Positions 1 to 5,838 of a stretch of 6,892 nucleotides of DNA are shown here, piece after piece. The translations under genes and the position numbers were made by a program. A model generated the notes under the pieces. That model was given only the letters and a program-made list of their open reading frames with translations, was not told where the DNA came from and made no database searches. The stretch lies in NCBI GenBank assembly GCA_910587145.1, contig CAJUMH010000026.1:17587-24478 (forward strand), in the 5' to 3' direction. This DNA is from an uncultured Ruthenibacterium sp. (lineage in GTDB: Bacteria; Bacillota; Clostridia; Oscillospirales; Ruminococcaceae). Numbering within the stretch: position 1 is the stretch's first letter; each line of letters starts with the position of its first letter.

Positions 1-174
1 CTGCCGGAGGAGCTTTGATCCGCAGACGAGGCGCCGGAAGACGCGCTGCCGGAGGACGCGCTGCGGGAGGAGCTTTGATCCGCAGACGAGGCACCGGAAG
101 ACGCGCTGCCGGAGGACGCGCTGCCGGAGGAGCTTTGATCCGCAGACGAGGCGCCGGAAGACGCGCTGCCGGAG
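1..174 (-). repeat. 60-bp in-frame tandem repeat encoding a 20-residue Ser/Ala/Gly/Asp/Gln unit
   Basis: Nearly three copies of a 60-bp unit lie at 1-60, 61-120 and 121-174, and the array runs off the left edge. Only two substitutions separate the copies inside the window: G at 65, where the others have C (changing a Gly codon to Arg), and A at 93, where the others have G (silent). Each unit contains a 15-bp sub-repeat (for example 40-54 and 55-69, 100-114 and 115-129) encoding SGSAS. Because 60 and 15 are multiples of three, gain or loss of units keeps the peptidase frame. The translated unit contains SSGASSADQSSSGSAS. The near-identity of the copies suggests recent duplication by slippage or recombination, or ongoing homogenisation. 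Confidence 0.95.
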
Positions 175-1448
175 GGCTCCGAGGCTGTGGATGAAGCGCC
201 GGAGGAAGCGGGAGCGCGGTTCAGCTCGATCTCGTTGCGGCCGAGCATTGTATCCAGCGCCTCGCGGGCGCGGCGGATCTGGGGATCCGTCTCCACCGTG
301 AAGGAATAAAAATTCGCTTCCTCCTCGGCTGTTAAAAGAGCCTCCACATCGGGAACTACGCCGGTGCCGTTGAAGGAGGTACCGCTTTTGCTCAGCAAAA
401 GGCCAACGGTGTACGAGAACGCCGAACCGTCCGAAAGCGCCACCGGGCGGCACTGCACCGTTCCCTTGCCCGCTGTGCGCACGCCGACGATGCGCCCTTT
501 TTCAAATTCGCGCAGAGAGGTGGCAAACAGTTCCGCCGCATAGGAGGTATTGCCGTTTACCAGCACCACCATCGGCAGATCCACCTCGTTGATATCCGAG
601 GTTTCGAGCGTAGTAACGGAGCCGTCCCGGTTTTGCTGGCTGGCAATGGTGCCCACCGGGCACAGATGATCGATCACGCGGATCGCGTTCGCGATGCTCC
701 CGTCCGCGTTGTCGCGCACATCGAAAATGATGCCGTCCGGAGCGGCGGTATCCGTGACCCATTCGTCCAGATATTCCTTCAGCTCATCGAGCGTTCGGGA
801 ATTGAAGGTGCTGATGTGAACATAGAGCGTCGCGTTGTCCGACAGCAGCTGTGCGTCCACCGAGGGGATCTCGTATTCGCGCCGCTGCAGCTCCACCGTG
901 CGCGCATCATCGCCTGTGGCGTTTACCACGTTCAGCGAGATCACCGTGCCGGATTCGCCCAGCAGCTGGCTGTTGATCTGGCTCAGGCTCAGCGTGCGCA
1001 CGTCGGTTTCGCCGATCTGCGTGATAAAGGTGTTCGCCGTCAGGCCAAATTCCTCGGCCGGGCTGTTGGAGTATACGCGCGTAATGCGCGCGTATCCGTT
1101 GGCGTCTTTTGCCACGTCCGCGCCGATGCCCATCAGCACGCCGTTTTGCAGGTTCAGGTATTCCAGATACTGGCGCGCGGTGTAGTAGCGCGCGTCGGCG
1201 TCTCCCATGCCGGCCACGTAGCCGGCCGCGATATAATCGTACAGCGTATCGTTCACGATCTCGCCGTAATAGTTTTCGCGGGCGGATTTATCCATCTCCG
1301 AAAGCTTGTTGTACATCACTTCTTTTTCGCGTACGTTGATCATGCGGTTGAAGATCTGCATGCTCAGGATCATAGTAACAACAAAAGTAAGCGTCATCGC
1401 AATGATGGCGATCGCCAGCGCTACGTTTACTGTGATTTTTTTATTCAT
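1..1448 (-). CDS. S41-family (CtpA/CtpB-like) PDZ peptidase homologue with serine-rich repeat tail; 3' end outside window, probably catalytically altered
   Basis: S41 C-terminal processing peptidases are envelope serine proteases with a Ser-Lys(-Gln) active site. The frame starts at ATG 1448 behind a weak purine-rich site (GTGAG about 9 nt upstream) and is open for 482 codons to the window edge, so the C terminus is missing. In order: short cytoplasmic start, one N-terminal membrane anchor (about residues 8-28), helical linker, PDZ domain (about 103-190, with GIGADV and SPAEEFGL), then the S41 core (about 195-400). The core shows FDVRDNADG (242-250), VVLVNGNTSYAAELF (294-308) and TAGKGTVQ (325-332). 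K328, Q332 and E306 match conserved positions, but the nucleophile position, 25 residues before the Lys, is Y303; a Ser sits at 302. From about residue 415 the chain is a low-complexity Ser/Ala/Gly tail. It lies 48 bp after the M23 gene and is probably the last gene of the ftsEX operon; B. subtilis also has ctpB beside ftsX. The family is certain; activity is doubtful. Confidence 0.9.
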   Translation of the reverse strand, partial: MNKKITVNVALAIAIIAMTLTFVVTMILSMQIFNRMINVREKEVMYNKLSEMDKSARENYYGEIVNDTLYDYIAAGYVAGMGDADARYYTARQYLEYLNLQNGVLMGIGADVAKDANGYARITRVYSNSPAEEFGLTANTFITQIGETDVRTLSLSQINSQLLGESGTVISLNVVNATGDDARTVELQRREYEIPSVDAQLLSDNATLYVHISTFNSRTLDELKEYLDEWVTDTAAPDGIIFDVRDNADGSIANAIRVIDHLCPVGTIASQQNRDGSVTTLETSDINEVDLPMVVLVNGNTSYAAELFATSLREFEKGRIVGVRTAGKGTVQCRPVALSDGSAFSYTVGLLLSKSGTSFNGTGVVPDVEALLTAEEEANFYSFTVETDPQIRRAREALDTMLGRNEIELNRAPASSGASSTASEPSGSASSGASSADQSSSGSASSGSASSGASSADQSSSRSASSGSASSGASSADQSSSG

Positions 1449-1496
1449 TCGCGTTTCTCACTTTCCCGGCCAGAATCCGGCTTCGGATCCGGCCGT

Positions 1497-2648
1497 TTAA
1501 GCATTCTTTTTCAGATACGGCCACGCGCTTACGGGTGTATTGTTCACATTTACCTCAAAGTGCAGATGGTTGCCCGTACTGTTGCCCGTGCTGCCCACAT
1601 AGCCGATGAGCTGCCCCTTGGTAACATAATCCCCGTTGTTTACGGCGCGCTGCGACATATGGCCGTAAATTGTGGCCACGCCGTTGCCGTGCGAGAGCTT
1701 TACCGAGATGCCGTAGCTCCAATGGTTGTTGGTGTTCACCACGCCGTCGGCCGCCGCGAAGATGGGTGTGCCCGCCGGGGCGGGGATGTCCATGCCGCGG
1801 TGCACATCGCGCACGCCGTAGATCACGCGCGTGGTGCCAAAATCCGAGGAGAGGTTGTAGTAGTTGGGGATGGGCCAGCTGAATTCGCCGTCGAATTCAA
1901 AATCCACCTGTTCGGCGCGCGCCCAGGCCTCCCATTCCTTCTGCGCCTGCTCGTATTGCTCGCGCAGGTCTTTTTCCTGCTCGTCCTTGGCGGCCAGATC
2001 GGCCTCGGCCGCGGTGATGGTGGCACTGGCCTGCTGGATGGCGTTGGAGTAGGCGACGGCTGTATCCATCAGCTCCTGCTCGCGGGCAGAAAGCGCCGCA
2101 AGCTGTGCTTCCAGCTCGGTGCGCTGTTCTTCCAGCAGCGCCTGTTCGGCGCGCAGCTGCCGCACCAAATCGGTATCGCGCTCGGTAATCTGCTGCAGAT
2201 TTTCGCTGAAGCGCAGCATCTGCGAAAGATTGTCGATGCCAAACAGAATGGCAAGATTCGACTGCCGGCTCAATTCGTACATGCCGCGCAGCCGCTGCTC
2301 GAACATCTGCTTTTGATACAGCACGCTGGCGGCTTTTTCGGCAACCTCGGCGTTTTTTGCGTTAATGCTTTCGACCTGCGCCGCAATGTCCTCCTTGAGG
2401 GCCGCGATCTGCGCCTTCAGGTTGTTGGCCTGCGCCTGATAATACTGCTTGGTCTGCTCGGCCTTTTCTTTATTATCCTTTACGCGCTCGGTTTCGGCCT
2501 GCAGATCTTCCAGCTCCTGCTTCAGGCGCTCCAGCCGCTCGGCGGGCGTTTCGGCATAGGCAAACAGAACCGGCGCGCTCAAGGAAAGCAGCATCAGCAC
2601 GGCCAGCGCCAGACAGATGATTCGGATGATTTTTGTACGTTTTTCCAT
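1497..2648 (-). CDS. Secreted coiled-coil M23 (LytM-type) peptidoglycan hydrolase, putative FtsEX partner
   Basis: A zinc metallopeptidase of 383 aa expected to cut peptidoglycan peptides outside the membrane. The start at ATG 2648 follows an AAGGGA Shine-Dalgarno. A signal peptide is clear: Lys/Arg-rich start, hydrophobic core (about 8-27) and an AYA site at 30-32. Residues 34-245 are a long heptad-rich Glu/Gln/Ala/Leu region, with a break around SNLAILFGIDNLSQML (130-145), the arrangement of PcsB/CwlO/EnvC-type proteins. The C-terminal M23 domain (about 255-378) has every metal and catalytic position visible: H283 and D287 (HRGMD), H330 (YGHMS), and H361 and H363 (HLHFE). It therefore looks active. 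In relatives, FtsEX controls such hydrolases by contacting the coiled coil, and the 27-bp distance from ftsX supports the same here. Exact orthology (PcsB versus CwlO versus EnvC) cannot be settled, and the bond cleaved is not visible from sequence. Confidence 0.95.
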   Translation of the reverse strand: MEKRTKIIRIICLALAVLMLLSLSAPVLFAYAETPAERLERLKQELEDLQAETERVKDNKEKAEQTKQYYQAQANNLKAQIAALKEDIAAQVESINAKNAEVAEKAASVLYQKQMFEQRLRGMYELSRQSNLAILFGIDNLSQMLRFSENLQQITERDTDLVRQLRAEQALLEEQRTELEAQLAALSAREQELMDTAVAYSNAIQQASATITAAEADLAAKDEQEKDLREQYEQAQKEWEAWARAEQVDFEFDGEFSWPIPNYYNLSSDFGTTRVIYGVRDVHRGMDIPAPAGTPIFAAADGVVNTNNHWSYGISVKLSHGNGVATIYGHMSQRAVNNGDYVTKGQLIGYVGSTGNSTGNHLHFEVNVNNTPVSAWPYLKKNA

Positions 2649-2675
2649 GGATCGTTCCCTTGCGGCCTCCCCTGC

Positions 2676-3638
2676 CTATACCTTCAAATGCTTGCGGATG
2701 CTGGACGCGCAGCCGATGCCGCCAATGGCCACGCCAAACAGCACAAAGCCGCCCGCCAGCGGGCCGATGATATCGAAGAACGGCAGCATGCAGCGGGTGA
2801 ATTCGTTCAGCCACAGCGCGTTCGGCTGCAAAAGCGCCCGCTCCAGCCCGTAATAGGCGCCGCCCACAATGCCTGTGGCCAGCAGCGCCGAAATGGCGCC
2901 CACCGTCATGCCCTCCACAAAGAACGGCAGCCGGATAAACGCGTTTGTCGCGCCCACGAACTTCATGATATTGATCTCCTTGCGGCGGGCGAACACCGTA
3001 AGGCGGATGGTATTGCTGATGACCACCACGCTCACCACGCCCAGCACCACTACAAGCCCCCAGCCCACGTAGCTGACGATGCGCCGCAGATTGACCAGCG
3101 TACTGGAAAGCTCGGTGGGGGAATTGATGCGGTAAAACGCGTTGAGCGTCAGCGCGGAGCCGTCGGCGGCCGTAACCGCATATGCGCCCATCGCCTGCAG
3201 GCGCTGCACGGTGTCCGCCATCTGCGAAACATCCGCCAGCGAAATGCGAAACGAAGCGGGCAGAGGATTCTGCTCGTTGCCTTCGCCCGCGTAATCGTTC
3301 ATTACGTCGCCGTTTTCTCCCAGCCAGCCGCGCATATCCTCCACCGCGGCGGCCTTGGAGATATACTCGCAGAACGATACGTTCTGTGCCAGCGGCAGCT
3401 GGATCTTCAGATTTTCCACCACGTCGGCCGGCGCGGCGTCGTCGAGAAAGAATTCGATCTCGTTGAAGGTTTCCAGATAATCGACATAGCTGCCCACGTT
3501 TACGCTCAGCAGCACCGCCACGCCCGTGATCATCAGGCAGGCCACAAGGACGCCGATGGAGGCCAGAGTCATCAGCCGGTTGGACACCATGCTGTGCCAG
3601 CCCTGGCGCACTAAGTATTTAAAGCTGGAAATTCTCAT
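2676..3638 (-). CDS. ftsX: Cell-division protein FtsX, membrane subunit of the FtsEX complex
   Basis: FtsX couples ATP hydrolysis by FtsE to activation of a wall hydrolase outside the cell. The 320-aa length is typical. Four membrane segments can be read: about 23-47, 190-213, 240-266 and 286-312. The large extracellular domain between the first two (about 48-188) is where hydrolase partners bind in relatives. After the second segment, ARRKEINIMKFVGATN (217-232) is the family's cytoplasmic signature. The N terminus MRISSFKYLVRQGWHSMVSN is also typical. Its ATG overlaps the ftsE stop in an ATGA (3635-3638), so translation is probably coupled and the subunits are made in matching amounts. The downstream gene is the secreted M23 hydrolase, the likely target. 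Confidence 0.97.
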   Translation of the reverse strand: MRISSFKYLVRQGWHSMVSNRLMTLASIGVLVACLMITGVAVLLSVNVGSYVDYLETFNEIEFFLDDAAPADVVENLKIQLPLAQNVSFCEYISKAAAVEDMRGWLGENGDVMNDYAGEGNEQNPLPASFRISLADVSQMADTVQRLQAMGAYAVTAADGSALTLNAFYRINSPTELSSTLVNLRRIVSYVGWGLVVVLGVVSVVVISNTIRLTVFARRKEINIMKFVGATNAFIRLPFFVEGMTVGAISALLATGIVGGAYYGLERALLQPNALWLNEFTRCMLPFFDIIGPLAGGFVLFGVAIGGIGCASSIRKHLKV

Positions 3639-4360
3639 AAATACGCAGCCTCCCTCCCGTGCGGAGCGAAGCCGTCGTCCACCACCTCGCCGTGGTCGAT
3701 CATGATCGTGCGCTTTTTAAAGCGCGCGGCCAGCTCGTGCTCGTGCGTAACAACAACGATCGTGGTACCGAGGCTGTTGATGGCCTGCAAAAGCTCCATG
3801 ATCTCGATGGAAAGCTCCGGGTCGATGTTGCCGGTCGGCTCGTCCGCAATGATGATGGGCGGCGAGTGCACCAGCGCGCGTGCCAGCGCAATGCGCTGCT
3901 GCTCGCCGCCGGATAATTCCTGCGGCAGGCTGTGCGCTTTGCCGGAAAGCCCTACAAGGCTAAGTACATAGGGCACGCGCCGCTTGATCTGCCGCTCGGG
4001 AATGTTGGTTACCCGCATGGCAAACGCCACGTTTTCGTAGGCCGTCATGGAGGGGATGAGGCGAAAATCCTGGAACACCACGCCCAGCCCGCGCCGCAGA
4101 TAGGGGATCTCGCGCGGGCGAATGCGCGAAAGATCGCGCCCGTTTACAAACACGCGGCCTTCCGTGGCTTTTTCCTCGCGCAGGATCAGCTTTAAAAAGG
4201 TGCTTTTGCCGGCGCCGGAATGCCCCAGCACAAACACGAATTCGCCCTTCTGGATGGAAAGGTTCACATCGTGCAGCGCAACGATATCCGCGCTTTTGGA
4301 ATCAAGCCCGGTATAAATTTTTTTAACGTTTTCAAAACGGATCATATCGGTGGTTGACAT
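3635..4360 (-). CDS. ftsE: Cell-division ATP-binding protein FtsE
   Basis: ATPase subunit of FtsEX, acting at the cytoplasmic face of the membrane. All ABC ATPase motifs are intact in 241 aa: Walker A GHSGAGKST (46-54), Q-loop Q97 in VFQDFRLI, signature LSGGEQQR (149-156), Walker B IIIADEPTGN (D173, E174) and switch His H206 in VTHEHE. The motif VFQDFRLI, with Asp-Phe after the Q-loop Gln, is characteristic of FtsE rather than other short ABC ATPases. The start MSTTDMIRFENV at ATG 4360 is chosen because AGGAGAG lies 6 nt upstream (6 nt from AGGAG to ATG) and family homology begins here. The frame stays open for 24 more codons to 4432, but that Arg/Pro-rich stretch has no family match. The stop overlaps the ftsX start by 4 bp. 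Confidence 0.97.
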   Translation of the reverse strand: MSTTDMIRFENVKKIYTGLDSKSADIVALHDVNLSIQKGEFVFVLGHSGAGKSTFLKLILREEKATEGRVFVNGRDLSRIRPREIPYLRRGLGVVFQDFRLIPSMTAYENVAFAMRVTNIPERQIKRRVPYVLSLVGLSGKAHSLPQELSGGEQQRIALARALVHSPPIIIADEPTGNIDPELSIEIMELLQAINSLGTTIVVVTHEHELAARFKKRTIMIDHGEVVDDGFAPHGREAAYL

Positions 4361-4364
4361 TTTA

Positions 4365-4371
4365 CTCTCCT
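4365..4371 (-). promoter_or_regulatory. Ribosome binding site fixing the ftsE start
   Basis: AGGAGAG on the minus strand, with the AGGAG core at 4367-4371, is the strongest Shine-Dalgarno in the window. It sits 6 nt before ATG 4360. It rules against the longer reading that begins at 4432. Confidence 0.85.
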
Positions 4372-4419
4372 GTTTGCCATGCCTGCCGCGGGCCGGTGCG
4401 CTCCGCGGGCGGCGCTCTT

Positions 4420-4500
4420 CAGGCTGCCCCAAAGCCGTGCGGGGCGCGGAAGGGAGGCTTTTGCCCCCGCACGGCCCCGCAGATCCTTCGGAACAGCCTG
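4420..4500 (-). terminator. GC-rich stem-loop between the regulator gene and ftsE (possible attenuator or weak terminator)
   Basis: A perfect 11-bp stem, GCCGTGCGGGG (4434-4444) with its complement at 4465-4475, encloses a 20-nt loop. Outside it, CAGGCTG (4420-4426) can pair with CAGCCTG (4494-4500). In the direction of transcription, only three T residues (4431-4433) follow the inner stem before a G-run, so it is a poor intrinsic terminator. It begins about 7 bp after the regulator stop and fills most of the 147-bp gap. No convincing promoter is visible between it and ftsE. It could reduce read-through into ftsE or protect an mRNA end; the pairing is seen, the function is inferred. Confidence 0.5.
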
Positions 4501-4507
4501 TCGGGTT

Positions 4508-5593
4508 TTAATATTTTGCGGGCGTGGCGCTGAGGTATTTTTTTACCATCAGGGCCACCTTAAACACAATGGCGTCGTCGAATTCGCGCAGATCAAGGCC
4601 GGTGAGCTTTTTGATCTTTTCCAGCCGGTACACCAGAGTATTGCGGTGCACAAACAGGCCGCGGCTCGTTTCGGATACGTTCAGGTTATTTTCAAAGAAG
4701 CGCTGAATGGTGAACAGCGTTTCGGCGTCGAGGCTTTCGATGCCGCCCTGCTTGAACACCTCTTTCAGGAACATTTCGCACAGCGTGGTGGGCAGCTGAT
4801 AGATAAGCCGGGCGATGCCCAGATGATCGTAGCTGATGATGGCCTGCTCGGTGTCGAACACCTTGCCCACCTCCAGCGCGATCTGCGCCTCTTTAAAGCT
4901 TTGGGCCAGATCCTTTACATTGGCGATCTGTGTGCCGATGCCCACGACAGACCGGATATAATGCTCGACGCTGAGCGTGTCCACAATACTGGCAGCCAGC
5001 TTTTCGACATCGTGCTGGTCGATGCCGCGCCGGATCTCCTTCACAAGAACGGTGTCGCTCTCGCTGATGTTGAACACAAAATCCTTCTGCTTATCCGGGA
5101 ACAGGCCGCTGACAACGTCGTAGGCAGAGATATCCGCGCCGGACGTAACGCGTATGAGCAGCACAACGCGGGAAACATCGGTGGCAAAATGCATCTCGCG
5201 CGCTTTGGCGTAGATATCCCCGGGCAGGATGTTATCCAGCACGACGTTTTTGATAAAGTTTACCTTATCGAACTTTTCGTCGTAGTACTGCTTGATGGTT
5301 TGCAGGCTTACGGCAAGCAGTCCCGCATAGCGCGCCGCCGCTTCGTCGGTGCCCTCCACCATCACCGCGTAATCGTTGTGATTGTTGGCGCTGAACAGAA
5401 AGAACGTAAAATCTCCCTGCACAAACGCTTCTTCTGCGGCAGGGTGTTCGCCGATCACGCCCTCGCGCATTTCACCTACACGGTTCAGGTCGGAACAGGC
5501 GATCACAACGCCGGTTTCGTCCACAACACCGATTGTGCGATCGATCGCCTCCTTCATTTGATAGACAACGCCCTGAAACACTCTGTTGGCCAT
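4508..5593 (-). CDS. PucR/CdaR-family helix-turn-helix transcriptional regulator
   Basis: A cytoplasmic DNA-binding regulator of 361 aa. The N-terminal part (about 1-105) looks like a small sensor domain (GVVDETGVVIACSDLNRVGE, residues 22-41), as in sugar-diacid recognition regulators. The middle (about 110-260) resembles the degenerate GGDEF-like CdaR domain, ending in SVVGIGTQIANVKDLAQSF (215-233). The C terminus carries the PucR-type helix-turn-helix: FFENNLNVSETSRGLFVHRN (299-318), then TLVYRLEKIKKLTGLD. The start chosen is ATG 5593 (MANRVFQG), with GAAGGG 11 nt upstream, a rather long spacing. The frame continues to a TTG at 5635, but the added 14 residues look non-coding. Family members often sense small metabolites (sugar acids, purine-related compounds), but no transport or catabolic gene is adjacent, so the ligand is unknown. 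It has its own promoter and may act on itself or on the downstream ftsEX cluster. Confidence 0.88.
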   Translation of the reverse strand: MANRVFQGVVYQMKEAIDRTIGVVDETGVVIACSDLNRVGEMREGVIGEHPAAEEAFVQGDFTFFLFSANNHNDYAVMVEGTDEAAARYAGLLAVSLQTIKQYYDEKFDKVNFIKNVVLDNILPGDIYAKAREMHFATDVSRVVLLIRVTSGADISAYDVVSGLFPDKQKDFVFNISESDTVLVKEIRRGIDQHDVEKLAASIVDTLSVEHYIRSVVGIGTQIANVKDLAQSFKEAQIALEVGKVFDTEQAIISYDHLGIARLIYQLPTTLCEMFLKEVFKQGGIESLDAETLFTIQRFFENNLNVSETSRGLFVHRNTLVYRLEKIKKLTGLDLREFDDAIVFKVALMVKKYLSATPAKY

Positions 5594-5673
5594 AATCCAT
5601 TTTTCCCTTCTGCGCGGTGCGCGATCCTCCACCAAATCGTGAATTTAAACAATTCGCCATCATGTTCCTCTCT

Positions 5674-5702
5674 ATTTTACACAATACTTCCGGCCAATGC
5701 AA
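5674..5702 (-). promoter_or_regulatory. Sigma-70-type promoter for the PucR/CdaR regulator gene
   Basis: On the minus strand, TTGCAT (5697-5702) and TAAAAT (5674-5679) are separated by exactly 17 bp in an AT-rich gap upstream of the regulator. Transcription would start near 5667, leaving a leader of about 74 nt before ATG 5593. If ftsE has no promoter of its own, this may also drive the division genes. Confidence 0.6.
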
Positions 5703-5726
5703 CATATTTTCACAAAAAAGCCGTGG

Positions 5727-5741
5727 ATTTATTGTATAAAT
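5727..5741. promoter_or_regulatory. AT-rich 15-bp inverted repeat upstream of the regulator promoter (candidate operator)
   Basis: ATTTAT-TGT-ATAAAT is a perfect 6-bp dyad around a 3-bp centre, lying 24 bp upstream of the -35 box of the regulator promoter. The symmetry and position suit a dimeric regulator or an upstream activating site. AT-rich dyads also arise by chance, so this remains a candidate. Confidence 0.35.
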
Positions 5742-5800
5742 TGGGAAACACTGGCCGAAACCCGTTTTCGCGCCGCCTTTTGCGGCCTTGAATTGGGAAA
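5739..5800. repeat. Pair of 10-bp direct repeats upstream of the regulator gene
   Basis: AATTGGGAAA occurs at 5739-5748 and again at 5791-5800, with 52 bp between equivalent bases, close to five helical turns. The first copy overlaps the edge of the inverted repeat at 5727-5741. Between them lies a small hairpin, GCCGC-CTTTT-GCGGC (5772-5786), with no T-run after it on either strand. No clear intrinsic terminator for the upstream rsuA gene is seen, although the strand is T-rich just after its stop (5800-5821 read on the minus strand). Confidence 0.4.
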
Positions 5801-5838
5801 AAATCGATAAAAAGGAAAAAACTGGATGAAAAGACCCG

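Noticed and set aside
1..174. Tandem repeats considered as a CRISPR array
   Set aside because: There are no spacers; the units abut directly, are in frame and encode a Ser-rich protein tail.
633..3614. A 993-codon open frame on the plus strand opposite three minus-strand genes
   Set aside because: It crosses gene boundaries, is His/Arg/Gln/Ala-rich with no recognisable domain, and the opposite strand holds clear families (S41, M23, FtsX). Long antisense frames are expected from GC-rich codon bias.
4361..4432. A 24-residue N-terminal extension of FtsE
   Set aside because: Arg/Pro-rich without family match, while a strong AGGAG sits directly before ATG 4360.
5472..5663. A minus-strand frame starting at the ATG pair 5663/5660 behind GAGAGG
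   Set aside because: The purine-rich site lies at or upstream of the predicted transcription start (about 5667), so it would hardly be on the mRNA. The product is Arg/Cys-rich and mostly overlaps the regulator in another frame.
5772..5786. A short hairpin considered as the rsuA terminator
   Set aside because: The stem is only 5 bp, and on the minus strand the sequence after it is GCGAAAAC rather than a T-run.
4379..5791. A 470-codon plus-strand open frame opposite the PucR/CdaR regulator
   Set aside because: The minus strand encodes a convincing regulator; the plus-strand product has no family features and runs through the promoter region.
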